Assembly: GCA_947474645.1 (NCBI GenBank)
Contig: CANJJD010000010.1
Span: 17,818 to 81,817, forward strand
Direction of reading: 5' to 3'
DNA length: 64,000 nt
Origin: Alphaproteobacteria bacterium
Lineage (GTDB): Bacteria; Pseudomonadota; Alphaproteobacteria; Micropepsales; Micropepsaceae
Below, piece by piece: positions 27,943 to 36,967 of this stretch; position 1 is the first letter of the stretch, and each line of letters starts with the position of its first letter. Both the position numbers and the translations under genes were made by a program. A model generated the notes under the pieces. That model had not been told where the DNA came from. It made no database searches and worked only from the letters and a program-made list of their open reading frames with translations.

Positions 27943-28026
27943 GGAGCGGCGCGGCGAAGCCGCGTGAGCAGGTCCAGTGGACCTGCGAGAGCGACAAACG
28001 CCGCGAGCTAAGGCGAGCGGCCGGGC
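27937..28026. repeat. Structured intergenic repeat, copy A
   Basis: About 90 bases, nearly 90% identical to 47534-47622. It starts with GGGTGAGGAGC, which supplies the stop codon of the SDR gene. It contains a 6-bp hairpin CGCGGC-GAA-GCCGCG (27950-27964), a 7-bp hairpin CAGGTCC-AGT-GGACCTG (27969-27985) and a weaker GCCGC/GCGGC pairing downstream. In copy B the first stem has changed on both sides and still pairs. Confidence 0.85.
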
Positions 28027-28042
28027 GATGCTAGAGCCAAGC

Positions 28043-28915
28043 TCAGCCCCAGGGACCTTTGCGTACCGGCATGGCATCCGCACCCGCCATGGCGGTGAGC
28101 CGCGCGATGCGTTCTTCCGTCGAAGGGTGCGTCGCGAACAAGCTGCCGATGCCGCCATGCAGCGGATTGATGATGAACATGTGCGCCGTGGCGGGATTGG
28201 CATCGGCGGGATAGTTCGGGGTGCGCTCGGCCGCGCGCTCGATCTGGCCCAATGCCGAAGCCAGCCACATCGGGCGGCCGGTGATTTCCGCGCCGGCGCG
28301 GTCGGCTTCGAACTCGCGCGAGCGCGAAATGGCGGCCTGGACCAGCATCGCGGCAATGGGCGCCAGCATGGTCACCACCAGCATGCCGACCATGCCCATG
28401 GGATGGTCGCGGTCTCTGGAGCCGCCCATGAAGAAAGCCATGTTGGCCAGCATGGAAATGGCGCCCGCGATCACCGCCGTGATGGTCATGGTCAGGGTGT
28501 CGCGATGCTTTACATGCCCAAGCTCATGCGCCAGCACGCCGGCCAGTTCTTCCTGGCTGCATTGCTGCATCAATCCGGTGGTGACGCAGACCGCGGCATG
28601 CTGGGGATTGCGCCCGGTGGCAAAGGCGTTGGGCTGGGGATTCTCGGTGATGTAAACCTTGGGCATGGGAAGCTGTGCCTGCGCCGCCAGCTTTTCGACC
28701 ATGCCATACAGGCCGGGCTCGCTGGCTGCGTCCACCTGGCGCGCGCCATACATGGACAACAGCACCTTGTCGGAATTCCAATAGGCGAACAGGTTCATCG
28801 CCAGCGCCATGGCAAAGGCGATCACCACGCCGGTGCCGCCGCCCAGGAGCGCACCCACCGCCAGGAACAACCCGGTCAGCGCCGCCATCAGGATGCCGGT
28901 ACGAAGCGTATTCAT
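28043..28915 (-). CDS. htpX: Zinc metalloprotease HtpX
   Basis: HtpX is an inner-membrane M48B protease that degrades damaged membrane proteins. The 290-residue protein has two N-terminal helices (about 8-22 and 27-45), the zinc motif HELGHVKH (130-137) and two later helices (about 147-165, 170-187), followed by the third ligand region [12 protein letters not shown] strong ribosome binding site (GGGAG) precedes the ATG. It diverges from the SDHAF4 gene, with 37 bases between starts. Confidence 0.95.
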   Translation of the reverse strand: MNTLRTGILMAALTGLFLAVGALLGGGTGVVIAFAMALAMNLFAYWNSDKVLLSMYGARQVDAASEPGLYGMVEKLAAQAQLPMPKVYITENPQPNAFATGRNPQHAAVCVTTGLMQQCSQEELAGVLAHELGHVKHRDTLTMTITAVIAGAISMLANMAFFMGGSRDRDHPMGMVGMLVVTMLAPIAAMLVQAAISRSREFEADRAGAEITGRPMWLASALGQIERAAERTPNYPADANPATAHMFIINPLHGGIGSLFATHPSTEERIARLTAMAGADAMPVRKGPWG

Positions 28916-28952
28916 CGTTTTCTCCCTATCCCTTCAGATGTAAGATCGATCC

Positions 28953-29147
28953 ATGGCCAATCAAGCAACACAAGAACAAGTCGCCGCCCGCCTCGCCGAA
29001 GCGGCCCAGCGCGCCACGGCCGAAGCCGACGCCCGCCGCGCCAAGGAAGCTAAAAAGGAATTGCCGCCAGAATTGGGCGGACCCAAGGGCCCCGAGCCCA
29101 CGCGCTATGGCGACTGGGAAGTCAGAGGCATCGTTTCCGACTTTTAA
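28953..29147 (+). CDS. SDHAF4-like protein (DUF1674), succinate dehydrogenase assembly factor
   Basis: A 64-residue protein whose last third, LGGPKGPEPTRYGDWEVRG then IVSDF, is the DUF1674 signature shared with mitochondrial SDHAF4. In mitochondria this factor binds flavinylated SdhA and helps it join SdhB. The first half is a charged, alanine-rich helix. It sits beside htpX as in many alphaproteobacteria; sdh genes are not in the window. Confidence 0.93.
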   Translation: MANQATQEQVAARLAEAAQRATAEADARRAKEAKKELPPELGGPKGPEPTRYGDWEVRGIVSDF

Positions 29148-29150
29148 AAT

Positions 29151-29199
29151 GGTCGCGCCGGACGGGCCCTCGCTACGCTCGGGTCGCCGGTCGCTCCGT
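29151..29199. repeat. GC-rich imperfect palindrome after the SDHAF4 gene
   Basis: Between two convergent gene ends lies a sequence with CCGG ends and a CCCTCGCT-ACG-CTCGGG core that can fold back on itself. Its reverse complement partly resembles 43541-43562 (shared GCGTAG-CGAG-GCC and GGNGCGACC). It may be a transcript-end hairpin or a decayed REP-type element. Confidence 0.35.
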
Positions 29200-29690
29200 T
29201 AGAAAGCCTCGGCTGTCATTTCTTCCAGCGCCCGGCGCACATCCGCCGGCCAGGCCTCGATATGGGCGGCGAATTCCTCGCCATGCCCGGCATACAGCGC
29301 GCGAATGGCTTCTTCGTAACCCGGCGCATTGCCCACCAAGGCGGTGGCAAAGCGATAGGCGGCGTCGCGCCGCGCACGCTGCTGGGCGCGTGGATTGCGG
29401 CTCGCCTCTTCCACCAGCTTGCGCAAGGCCACCGAGGCACCGCCGGACTGGGTGGCCAGCCAGTCCCAGTGCCGGGGCAGAAGCGTGACCTCCCGCGCCG
29501 TCACCCCCAGCCTGGGGCGGCCGGGACGGGGGGCGTCCTCGCTGGGCGGAAAGCGGGGATCAATGTCCACCACCCGGCCCGTCTCCTGGTCGAAGATCAG
29601 GGCGGCGGCGTCGTGGCGGCAGGCTTCATAGACTTGGGGCAGGGGGCCGGAAGCCAGGCAATCAAAGCCGGAATAGGCAGTATAGCTCAT
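29199..29690 (-). CDS. DUF2239 family protein
   Basis: A 163-residue cytosolic protein matching DUF2239 (COG3644): an N-terminal strand-rich half ending in FDQETGRVVDIDPR, then GRPRLGVTAREVTLLPRHWD and SGGASVALRKLVEEA, the most conserved segments. No catalytic residues or function are known to me; the Arg/Lys-rich middle might bind nucleic acid. A near-consensus promoter sits so close (29697-29725) that transcription would begin at or one base before the ATG, giving a leaderless mRNA. Confidence 0.88.
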   Translation of the reverse strand: MSYTAYSGFDCLASGPLPQVYEACRHDAAALIFDQETGRVVDIDPRFPPSEDAPRPGRPRLGVTAREVTLLPRHWDWLATQSGGASVALRKLVEEASRNPRAQQRARRDAAYRFATALVGNAPGYEEAIRALYAGHGEEFAAHIEAWPADVRRALEEMTAEAF

Positions 29691-29696
29691 AGCCAG

Positions 29697-29736
29697 TATT
29701 TATCCGGGTGAAATTGGAAAGTCAATTCATCCGGGT
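29697..29736 (-). promoter_or_regulatory. Promoter of the DUF2239 gene flanked by two ATCCGGGT boxes
   Basis: On the minus strand, -35 TTGACT (29725-29720), a 17-base spacer and -10 TAAATA (29702-29697) nearly match the sigma70 consensus. ATCCGGGTGAAA (29702-29713) and ATCCGGGTAAAA (29729-29740) are direct repeats 27 bases apart: one abuts the -10, the other lies just upstream of the -35. This is the placement of a repressor operator pair. The nfuA gene diverges 77 bases away. Confidence 0.55.
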
Positions 29737-29812
29737 AAAAGTAATTCGGCCATTTGCCTTGATGCCGCGGGCTCCAAGGTTCATTTAAAGAGCGCATCCC
29801 GAAAGCACCGCC

Positions 29813-30370
29813 ATGTTCATCCAGACCGAATCCACCCCCAATCCCGCCACCCTCAAATTCCTGCCCGGGCAGGCCGTGATGGGCGAGGGCGGGGTGGCCG
29901 ATTTCCCCAGCGCCGACACTGCCGGCCGCTCGCCCCTGGCCAAGGCGCTGTTCGACATCCCCGAAGTCTCGCGCGTGTTCTTCGGCGCGGATTTTATTTC
30001 GGTGACCAAGCGCGACGGCGACTGGAAGCATTTGAAGCCCGCCATCCTGGGCGCGGTGATGGAGCATTTCACCCGTGGCTTGCCGCTGCTGGAAGGCGGC
30101 GCCGACGAGACCGAAGAAACATTCAATGACGAAGACAGCGAATTGGTTGAGCAGATCAAGGAGCTGATCGAGACCCGCGTTCGCCCCGCCGTGGCGCAGG
30201 ATGGCGGCGACATCATCTTCAGGGGCTTTGACGGATCCAGCGGCATCGTCTCGCTGGAGCTCAAGGGTTCTTGCGCCGGTTGCCCGTCCTCGACCATGAC
30301 CTTGAAGAACGGCATCGAGAACATGTTGCGCCATTACGTGCCCGAAGTGACGGCCGTCGAATCGGTGTGA
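29813..30370 (+). CDS. nfuA: NifU-family iron-sulfur scaffold/carrier protein (Nfu)
   Basis: A 185-residue Nfu protein of the alphaproteobacterial/mitochondrial type: N-terminal Nfu_N domain (FIQTESTPNPATLKFLPG) and C-terminal NifU-like domain with the cluster-binding Cys154-x2-Cys157 in GSCAGCPSS. It receives or delivers 4Fe-4S clusters to target enzymes. It is the first gene of a long plus-strand run ending at lnt and the HTH gene, and its stop is 2 bases before the next ATG. Confidence 0.95.
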   Translation: MFIQTESTPNPATLKFLPGQAVMGEGGVADFPSADTAGRSPLAKALFDIPEVSRVFFGADFISVTKRDGDWKHLKPAILGAVMEHFTRGLPLLEGGADETEETFNDEDSELVEQIKELIETRVRPAVAQDGGDIIFRGFDGSSGIVSLELKGSCAGCPSSTMTLKNGIENMLRHYVPEVTAVESV

Positions 30371-30372
30371 GG

Positions 30373-30999
30373 ATGAGCAACGCCGAGCCGTACCTGGCGC
30401 AAGACGATCACGCGATTTCCGACGCCGCGCTGGACACCATCTTCCGCAGTGCGAGCACCATGCGCGAATGGCAGGACAAGCCGGTCTCCAATGCGCTGTT
30501 GATGGCGATCTATGACCTGATGCGCTGGGGCCCCACCGAATCCAACATCACGCCCGCGCGCTTTCACTTCGTGGTGTCGAAAGACGCGAAAGCACGGCTG
30601 GAGCCGCTGCTGGACGAAGGCAACCGCAAACAGACCATGGCGGCGCCGGCCACCGCTATCATCGGCTATGACCTGGATTTCGCCGCCACCCTTCCCATCC
30701 TGGCGCCGCGCGCCGCCGAAAGCCTCGGCAAGAAATTGGCCGGCGATCCGGAGCGCGTGAAGCTGATGGCGACGCGCAGCGCCGGTCTTCAAGGCGGTTA
30801 TTTCATGATCGCGGCGCGGGCGCTGGGGCTGGATTGCGGCCCCATGTCCGGTTTCGACAACGCCGCCGTGGACCGTGAATTCTTTGCCGGCACCGCCATC
30901 AAGTCCTATTTCCTTTGCAATCTGGGCTATGGCGTGGCCGCCAGCGTGCGCCCGCGCGGCGCCCGGCTGGGCTTTGATCAAGCCAGCAAGATCCTGTGA
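30373..30999 (+). CDS. Nitroreductase family protein, RutE/HadB-like
   Basis: A 208-residue FMN-dependent nitroreductase fold protein of the malonic semialdehyde reductase (RutE) type. Visible: STMREWQDKPV (FMN-binding RxW region), LMRWGPTESNITPARF (characteristic P-T-x-x-N-x-x-P), and GYDLDFA...LGLDCGPMSGFD. RutE reduces malonic semialdehyde in pyrimidine breakdown, but no rut genes are near, so a general NAD(P)H-dependent reductase role is safer. ATG at 30373 has GTGAGG just upstream. Overlaps tsaB by 4 bases. Confidence 0.88.
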   Translation: MSNAEPYLAQDDHAISDAALDTIFRSASTMREWQDKPVSNALLMAIYDLMRWGPTESNITPARFHFVVSKDAKARLEPLLDEGNRKQTMAAPATAIIGYDLDFAATLPILAPRAAESLGKKLAGDPERVKLMATRSAGLQGGYFMIAARALGLDCGPMSGFDNAAVDREFFAGTAIKSYFLCNLGYGVAASVRPRGARLGFDQASKIL

Positions 31000-31649
31000 A
31001 AATTCTCGCGGTCGATACGGCGCTGGGCGGTTGCTCGGCTGCGCTGCTGGAAGACGGCAAAATCCTGGCCCACAGTTTCGAAGCCATGGACCGCGGCCAT
31101 GCCGAGCGCCTGGCGCCTATGGTGGAAGAGACGATGCGCGGTTTCGATTTTGCCGCGCTGGACCGGTTGGCCGTCACCACCGGACCGGGCACCTTCACCG
31201 GCCAGCGCGTCGGACTGGCCTTCATGCGCGGACTTCGTTTGGCGCTCAAACTGCCGCTCACGGGTGTCACCACTTTGGAAGTGATCGCCGCCGCGGCGAT
31301 GGACGAAACAAAAACCACCAAGGCCGCCGTCATCCATGACGCCCGGCGCGAGGAAGCCTATCTGCTGCTGCAGGATGGCAAAGACACGGTGCAGCAGCCT
31401 GTTGTGATATTGTTTGCCGATGCCATTACCCGCATCCGCGCCTTCGGGCCGTGCGCATTGGCGGGCACCGGCGCGGCGATGGCCAAGGACAGCCTGGGCG
31501 CGGACTTCGTGCTGTCGAGCATCCGGCAGCCTGATGCCTTGTGGGTGGCGCGGCTGGCGCAAAAGCACGAACCCTCAAATGACGCGCCCGGGCCGCTATA
31601 TTTGCGGGCGCCCGACGCCAAGCTGCCGGGCGGAAAAGTCCTTGTCTGA
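30996..31649 (+). CDS. tsaB: tRNA threonylcarbamoyladenosine complex dimerisation subunit TsaB
   Basis: TsaB is an inactive paralogue of TsaD that scaffolds the t6A37-forming complex on ANN-decoding tRNAs. The 217-residue protein shows ILAVDTALGGCSAALLEDG at the start and RLAVTTGPGTFTGQRVGLAFMRGL-type core residues (about 51-75). The start is GTG within the end of the nitroreductase gene (GTGA). Its partner tsaD is in the window at 57101-58156. rimI starts inside its last codons. Confidence 0.93.
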   Translation: MKILAVDTALGGCSAALLEDGKILAHSFEAMDRGHAERLAPMVEETMRGFDFAALDRLAVTTGPGTFTGQRVGLAFMRGLRLALKLPLTGVTTLEVIAAAAMDETKTTKAAVIHDARREEAYLLLQDGKDTVQQPVVILFADAITRIRAFGPCALAGTGAAMAKDSLGADFVLSSIRQPDALWVARLAQKHEPSNDAPGPLYLRAPDAKLPGGKVLV

Positions 31650-32076
31650 TATCGCCCCCTTTGACTCCGTTGCCGGCGCCCATGTCCTGGCCGTGGTGCA
31701 CGCCGCCTGTTTCCCCCAGCCCTGGGATGCCGCGGCGCTCAGCGCGCTGCTGGTGACACCGGGCACCTTCGCCTATGCCCATGATGACGGCTTTGTGCTG
31801 GCCCGCGCCGCCGGCGGCGAAGCCGAAATCCTCACCCTGGCGGTGCTGCCCCAGGCGCGCGGCAAGGGGTTGGGGCGCCGCCTGTTGCAAGCCGCTATCA
31901 AAAAGGCGCGCGATATGGGTGCGCAGACCATGTTCCTGGAAGTGGGCGTTGAAAATCCGGCGGCCCTGGCACTGTATGCCGGGCTGGGTTTTACCAAGGT
32001 TGGCGCGCGCAAGGGCTATTACAGCGGCACCGATGCACTGGTTCTCAGGCTTCCGCTGCCCGCCAATATCGAATAG
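31642..32076 (+). CDS. rimI: Ribosomal protein alanine N-acetyltransferase RimI-like
   Basis: A 144-residue GNAT enzyme. The acetyl-CoA-binding loop is ARGKGLGRRLL (about 71-81), followed by LEVGVENPAALALYAGLGF, the hallmark of RimI proteins that acetylate ribosomal protein S18. tsaB-rimI adjacency is common. The start is a TTG at 31642 overlapping tsaB by 8 bases, with CGGAAAAG upstream; longer readings would run through tsaB in another frame and are not credible. Confidence 0.9.
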   Translation: MSDIAPFDSVAGAHVLAVVHAACFPQPWDAAALSALLVTPGTFAYAHDDGFVLARAAGGEAEILTLAVLPQARGKGLGRRLLQAAIKKARDMGAQTMFLEVGVENPAALALYAGLGFTKVGARKGYYSGTDALVLRLPLPANIE

Positions 32077-32112
32077 CCTCATGTCCTTCCCGCACGGCCA
32101 CAGGAGTAACAG

Positions 32113-32532
32113 GTGACGCGGATTGAAAAAGCTTGCGTCGACAAGGGTCTTCGGATGACCGACCAGCGCCGGGTCATCGCCCGGGTGCTGTCGGACGCCT
32201 ATGACCATCCCGATGCGGAGGAGCTGTACCGCCGCGCCTCGGCGATTGATCCGCATATCTCCATCGCCACGGTCTATCGCACCGTCAAGCTGTTCGAGGA
32301 TGCCGGCATCCTGGAGCGCCACGATTTCCGCGACGGCCGCTCGCGCTATGAAGAAGTGCAGGAAGCCCATCACGATCACCTGATCGACGTGGCCACCGGC
32401 AGCGTGATCGAATTCCGCAACGAGGAAATCGAAAAGCTCCAGCGCCGCGTCGCCGAAGAGCTGGGCTTTGAATTGATCGATCACCGGCTGGAATTGTACG
32501 GCGTGCCCAAAGGGCGCAAGCCCCAGTCATGA
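32113..32532 (+). CDS. fur: Fur-family transcriptional regulator
   Basis: A 139-residue metal-dependent regulator. The winged-helix DNA-binding half has MTDQRRVIARVL and ISIATVYRTVKLFEDAGI; the dimer half has the metal ligands EAHHDHLIDVATG. C-x-x-C zinc pairs are lacking, as in many alphaproteobacterial Fur/Mur proteins, so manganese sensing (Mur) is as likely as iron. GTG start preceded by a clear AGGAG. No target operator is evident next to it. Confidence 0.92.
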   Translation: MTRIEKACVDKGLRMTDQRRVIARVLSDAYDHPDAEELYRRASAIDPHISIATVYRTVKLFEDAGILERHDFRDGRSRYEEVQEAHHDHLIDVATGSVIEFRNEEIEKLQRRVAEELGFELIDHRLELYGVPKGRKPQS

Positions 32533-32565
32533 TGTGGCGCAAGCGGCCGGCAGCCTGACTTTCTG

Positions 32566-33351
32566 ATGGCACGTCTTCGCGCCGCCTTCATCGCCATCGC
32601 CTTTATCCTGTTCACCCTGCCCTTGATGCCGGTGCAATGGCTGTTGCTGAAATTGCGCAGCCCTGCCGCGCGCGCCTTTCCGCACTGGTATCACCGCCAG
32701 GTGGCGTGGCTGTTCGGCATTCACATCCGCGTCATCGGCCGGCCGGTGACGGGCGAAGGCGTGCTGATGGTGGGTAATCACACAAGCTGGGCCGACATCA
32801 TCATTTTTTCGGCGGCCACGCCCGTGTCCTTTGTCGCCAAGGCCGAGGTCGGGACCTGGCCTTTCTTCGGCACCCTGGCGCGGCTGCAGCGCACCGTGTT
32901 TGTCGAGCGCACGCGCCGCAGCGCCACCGGGACAGCGGCGAATGCCATCAACCAGCGGCTGGCCGCGGGCGATGCATTGCTGCTCTTTCCCGAAGGCACC
33001 AGCCATGACGGCAACAGCGTGCTCCCATTCAAGAGCGCGCTGCTGGGCGCCGCCGAAGCGCGGCTGGCGGGCGGGGCGCATGTGAAGGTGCAGCCGGTCT
33101 CGGTCGCCTTCACCGGCCTGCACGGACTGCCGATGGGGCGGGAAAACCGCCCGCTATTTGCCTGGTATGGCGACATGGAAATGGTGCCGCATCTGTGGGA
33201 GGCGCTGCTGGCCGGGCCGCTGGATGTGGAGGTCCGGTTCCACGAACCGCTGAGCCTGGACCGGATGGACCGCAAGACATTGGCGGCCAAAGCGCAGGAA
33301 ATCGTGCAAACCGGCCAGGCCGAAGCCCTGGCGGGTCGGGGTTTACCTTGA
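32566..33351 (+). CDS. plsC: 1-acyl-sn-glycerol-3-phosphate acyltransferase (PlsC-like)
   Basis: A 261-residue membrane acyltransferase with an N-terminal helix (about 6-27). Motif I NHTSWADI (about 66-73; HX4D form H-T-S-W-A-D), motif [12 protein letters not shown] (about 143) and a later VQPVSVAF are typical of PlsC. It acylates lysophosphatidic acid to phosphatidic acid; relatives include OlsA of ornithine-lipid synthesis, which is worth remembering given the OlsB-type gene at 6336. Position between fur and miaB is a conserved alphaproteobacterial order. Confidence 0.9.
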   Translation: MARLRAAFIAIAFILFTLPLMPVQWLLLKLRSPAARAFPHWYHRQVAWLFGIHIRVIGRPVTGEGVLMVGNHTSWADIIIFSAATPVSFVAKAEVGTWPFFGTLARLQRTVFVERTRRSATGTAANAINQRLAAGDALLLFPEGTSHDGNSVLPFKSALLGAAEARLAGGAHVKVQPVSVAFTGLHGLPMGRENRPLFAWYGDMEMVPHLWEALLAGPLDVEVRFHEPLSLDRMDRKTLAAKAQEIVQTGQAEALAGRGLP

Positions 33352-33385
33352 ACTTGGGGGCTTTGGACCCGATAAACCGCACCCG

Positions 33386-34696
33386 ATGAAGACGCTCTAC
33401 GTCAAAACCTATGGCTGCCAGATGAACGCCTATGATTCCGCCAAGATGGCGGATCTGCTGGCGCCGCTGGGCTATGCCACGATCGATGCGCCCGAAGGCG
33501 CCGATATGGTGATCCTCAACACCTGTCACATCCGCGAAAAGGCGGTCGAGAAAGTCTATTCCGAGCTGGGCCGGTTGCGCGGCTTGAAAGCCAAGAAGGC
33601 CAGGGACGGCGGCCGCATGGTGCTGGCGGTGGCCGGTTGCGTCGGCCAGGCGGAAGGCGCGGAAATCGTGGCGCGCGAGCCGGCGGTAGATTTGGTGGTG
33701 GGGCCGCAATCCTATCACCGCCTGCCGGAGATGATTGCCCGCACGGCGCGGGCCGGCGGCCATGCGCTGGAAACCGATTTCCCCGCCCTGGAGAAATTCG
33801 ATTCCCTGCCGGCGCCCGCCAGCAGCACGGTCAGCGCCTTTCTCACCGTGCAGGAAGGTTGCAACAAGTTCTGCACTTTCTGCGTGGTGCCTTATACGCG
33901 CGGCTCCGAACAATCGCGCCCGGCCGAGGCCATCCTGCGCGAGGCGCGCCAGTTGGCGGACAAGGGCGCGCGCGAACTGGTGCTGCTGGGCCAGAACGTC
34001 AATGCCTATGACGCAGACGGCTGGAGCCTCGCCAAACTGTGTGACGCGCTGTCGAACGTCCAAGGCATTGAACGCATCCGCTATACCACCAGCCATCCCC
34101 GCGACATGGCCGATGATCTGATCGCCGCCCATGGCAGCAACAAAAAGCTGATGCCCTATCTGCACCTGCCGGTGCAGTCGGGATCGGATGCGGTGCTGGA
34201 GGCGATGAACCGCCAGCACAGCGCCGATGATTATCGCCGCCAGATCGATCGTGTCCGCAAGGTGCGGCCCGACATCGCCTTGACGTCGGATTTCATTGTC
34301 GGCTTTCCCGGCGAAAGCGACTCGGATTTCGAAGCCACGCTCCAACTGGTGCGCGACATCGGTTACGCCACGGCTTTCTCGTTCAAATATTCCAAGCGCC
34401 CCGGCACGCCGGCTTCCACCATGCGCAAGCAGGTGGGTGAAGAGGTGAAGACAGCGCGGCTGGACGCGCTGCAAAAGCTGCTGCTGTCGCAGCAACATGC
34501 CTTTGACGATTCCCAGATCGGCAAAATCCAGCCGGTGCTGTTCGAGAAGACCGCGCGTGAAACGGGCCAGATCATGGGCCGCACGCCTTACCAGCAGCCG
34601 GTGCATGTGATCGCGCAACCTTCCCTGATCGGCAGCGTTGCCGATGTGCGGATCGAACGGCGTACCGCCAACAGCCTGCATGGGACCTTGGCTTGA
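33386..34696 (+). CDS. miaB: tRNA-2-methylthio-N6-dimethylallyladenosine synthase MiaB
   Basis: MiaB adds a methylthio group to i6A37 of tRNAs using two 4Fe-4S clusters and S-adenosylmethionine. The 436-residue protein has all cluster cysteines: Cys11, Cys47 and Cys85 of the UPF0004 domain, and the radical SAM triad Cys159-x3-Cys163-x2-Cys166 in [13 protein letters not shown] domain ends the protein. Its stop overlaps the TTG start of the PhoH gene by 4 bases. Confidence 0.97.
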   Translation: MKTLYVKTYGCQMNAYDSAKMADLLAPLGYATIDAPEGADMVILNTCHIREKAVEKVYSELGRLRGLKAKKARDGGRMVLAVAGCVGQAEGAEIVAREPAVDLVVGPQSYHRLPEMIARTARAGGHALETDFPALEKFDSLPAPASSTVSAFLTVQEGCNKFCTFCVVPYTRGSEQSRPAEAILREARQLADKGARELVLLGQNVNAYDADGWSLAKLCDALSNVQGIERIRYTTSHPRDMADDLIAAHGSNKKLMPYLHLPVQSGSDAVLEAMNRQHSADDYRRQIDRVRKVRPDIALTSDFIVGFPGESDSDFEATLQLVRDIGYATAFSFKYSKRPGTPASTMRKQVGEEVKTARLDALQKLLLSQQHAFDDSQIGKIQPVLFEKTARETGQIMGRTPYQQPVHVIAQPSLIGSVADVRIERRTANSLHGTLA

Positions 34697-35631
34697 GCAG
34701 CCGGAAAAATACCCTGACCCTGGAATTTCCCGACAACCGGCTGGTGGCGGCGCTGTCGGGTCCGCATGCCAAGCATTTTTCCCGCATCGAACAGAAGCTC
34801 AACGCCGTGCTGGACATGCGCGGCAACCTGGTGGCGCTGGACGGCAAGGATCGCGAGCGTGCCGCCGCCATCCTCCGCGCGCTGTATGCGCGGGCGGAAG
34901 CGGGCGAAAGCATCACCCTGGCCGAAGTGGATGCGGAAATCCGTTTCACCGACGAAGCCCGCGCCCATGCGCCGGGCGCGATCAAGACTGCGTCCTCCCG
35001 CGCGGTGCGGCCGCGCTCGCCGGCGCAGGCCGCCTATATCGAGATGATGCGCCAGCACCCGCTCACCTTCGGCATCGGGCCGGCGGGCACCGGCAAGACC
35101 TATCTGGCCGCCGCCTTTGCCGCGCACATGCTGCATGAAAAGCGGGTGGACCGGCTGATCCTGTCGCGCCCGGCGCTGGAAGCGGGCGAACGGCTGGGCT
35201 TTCTGCCGGGCGACCTGAAAGAGAAGATCGATCCTTACTTGCGTCCGCTCTATGACGCACTGTTCGACGTCTTGGGCGACAAGGCCGCCCGGCTGATGGA
35301 GCAGGGCGTGATCGAAGTGGCGCCGCTGGCTTTCATGCGCGGCCGCACCCTCTCCAGAGCCTTTGTCATCCTCGACGAGGCTCAGAACACCACTCCGGCG
35401 CAGATGAAAATGGCGCTGACCCGGCTGGGCGAGGACAGTCACATGGTCGTCACCGGCGATCCGTCGCAAAGCGATCTGCCGGGCGGGCGGGCGGAGGGGC
35501 TGAACGAGGCCCTGGCCTTCCTGGAAGGTGTCGAAGGCGTGGGTGTCAGCCGTTTTGGGGAAAAAGACGTGGTGCGCCATCCCCTCGTCGCCCGCATCGT
35601 TGCCGCCTATACTCACCACGGCAAATCATGA
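34693..35631 (+). CDS. PhoH family ATPase
   Basis: A 312-residue PhoH-like protein. Walker [13 protein letters not shown] (129-140), Walker [13 protein letters not shown] (about 222-233) and sensor region [12 protein letters not shown] are intact; the N-terminal part has a KH-like RNA-binding look. PhoH proteins next to ybeY are linked to RNA metabolism. TTG start within the end of miaB. The miaB-phoH-ybeY-corC-lnt order is one of the best conserved in alphaproteobacteria, and each junction here overlaps by 4 bases. Confidence 0.95.
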   Translation: MSSRKNTLTLEFPDNRLVAALSGPHAKHFSRIEQKLNAVLDMRGNLVALDGKDRERAAAILRALYARAEAGESITLAEVDAEIRFTDEARAHAPGAIKTASSRAVRPRSPAQAAYIEMMRQHPLTFGIGPAGTGKTYLAAAFAAHMLHEKRVDRLILSRPALEAGERLGFLPGDLKEKIDPYLRPLYDALFDVLGDKAARLMEQGVIEVAPLAFMRGRTLSRAFVILDEAQNTTPAQMKMALTRLGEDSHMVVTGDPSQSDLPGGRAEGLNEALAFLEGVEGVGVSRFGEKDVVRHPLVARIVAAYTHHGKS

Positions 35632-36089
35632 GCGGGATTACCCTGCTGATCGAAGACCCCAAATGGCGTACCCATCGCGGGCTGCAGGCGCGTTTGAAGA
35701 CCGCTGCCGAAGCGGCACGCAAAGCTGGCAAGCTGCGCGGGGAATTCACCGTCCTGCTCACCAGTGACAAGGCGCTGCGCGCCCTGAACCGCGACTTTCG
35801 CGGCAAGGACAAGGCGACCAATGTCCTGTCGTTTCCCTCCGGTGACGGTTATGCGGGCGACATCGCCATGGCGTATGGCGTCACCAGCAAAGAAGCCAGG
35901 GCGGCGGGCAAGCGCTTCGCCGATCATGCCGCCCATCTGGTGGTGCATGGCGTGCTGCATCTGGCCGGTCACGACCATGAACGCCCCAAGGACGCCAAGG
36001 TGATGGAGCCGCTGGAAGTGAAGATTTTGGCCCGGCTGGGCATCGCCGATCCGTATGTGCCCACTTCTTCGTTAAAAGAAGCGCCATGA
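35628..36089 (+). CDS. ybeY: Endoribonuclease YbeY (rRNA maturation factor)
   Basis: YbeY is a zinc-dependent single-strand endoribonuclease needed for 16S rRNA 3' maturation and 70S quality control. The 153-residue protein has the metal-binding [11 protein letters not shown] (His107, His111, His117) and the upstream KATNVLSFP (about 62-70). ATG overlaps the end of phoH (ATGA) and its own end overlaps the CBS protein start. Confidence 0.95.
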   Translation: MSGITLLIEDPKWRTHRGLQARLKTAAEAARKAGKLRGEFTVLLTSDKALRALNRDFRGKDKATNVLSFPSGDGYAGDIAMAYGVTSKEARAAGKRFADHAAHLVVHGVLHLAGHDHERPKDAKVMEPLEVKILARLGIADPYVPTSSLKEAP

Positions 36090-36967
36090 GCGATCATTCC
36101 CTAAAACGCCTGTTCCAGAAGCTCACCGGCCAGGACACCGAGGCCGCCGCCATCCGCGAAAGCCTGGAGGAGGTGATCGAGGAAAGCGAGCGCGAGTCCC
36201 CCGCCTTGTCCGCGCAGGAGCGGGTGATGATGGGCAACCTGCTCACCTTCGGCGAATTGAAGGTGAGTGACGTGATGGTGCCGCGCGCCGAGATCGTGGC
36301 GGTGGACGAGACCATCGGCCTGGCCGAATTGCTCAGGATGTTCCGCGAGGCGCAGCATTCGCGCCTGCCGCTTTATTCCGAAACCCTGGACGACCCCACC
36401 GGCCTGATCCACGTCAAGGATGTGCTGGGCCTGCTGGAGGCAGATGCCGACGGCCCCTATTGCCTGCCGCCCAAGGCGAAGATCACCGCCTTGCGCCGCC
36501 CCATCCTGTTCGCGCCGCCGTCCATGCGGGCGCTGGATCTGCTGCTCAAGATGCAGGCCAGCCATACCCATCTGGCGCTGGTGATTGACGAATATGGCGG
36601 CACCGACGGCCTGGTTTCCATCGAGGATATCATCGAGGAGATCGTGGGCGACATCGCCGACGAACATGACGAGGAAGCGTCCGTCATCAAGCCGGACGGC
36701 AACGGCTTCATCGCCGATGCGCGCATGGACCTGGACGACTTCAAGGTCCAGACCGGCCACGACCTGTTGGTGCAGGATGCCGCGGACGAGATCGAGCGCG
36801 AGATAGACAGCCTGGGCGGGCTGGTGGTGTCGCTGCTGGGACGGGTGCCGCTGCGCGGCGAAATCATCGCCCATCCCGACGGCACCGAATTCCAGGTGCT
36901 GGATGCCGATCCGCGCCGGGTGCGCCGCTTGCGCGTCACCCTGCCAAGGACGCTTGCCACGGAATGA
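36086..36967 (+). CDS. CorC/hemolysin family CBS-domain protein
   Basis: A 293-residue cytosolic protein with two CBS domains (about 57-190: [14 protein letters not shown] and [18 protein letters not shown]) followed by a CorC_HlyC domain (about 205-285: [15 protein letters not shown]). It lacks the DUF21 membrane part, as in E. coli CorC (YbeX), implicated in magnesium/cobalt efflux or ribosome-related stress. [22 protein letters not shown] is the typical second CBS end. Overlaps lnt by 4 bases. Confidence 0.92.
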   Translation: MSDHSLKRLFQKLTGQDTEAAAIRESLEEVIEESERESPALSAQERVMMGNLLTFGELKVSDVMVPRAEIVAVDETIGLAELLRMFREAQHSRLPLYSETLDDPTGLIHVKDVLGLLEADADGPYCLPPKAKITALRRPILFAPPSMRALDLLLKMQASHTHLALVIDEYGGTDGLVSIEDIIEEIVGDIADEHDEEASVIKPDGNGFIADARMDLDDFKVQTGHDLLVQDAADEIEREIDSLGGLVVSLLGRVPLRGEIIAHPDGTEFQVLDADPRRVRRLRVTLPRTLATE

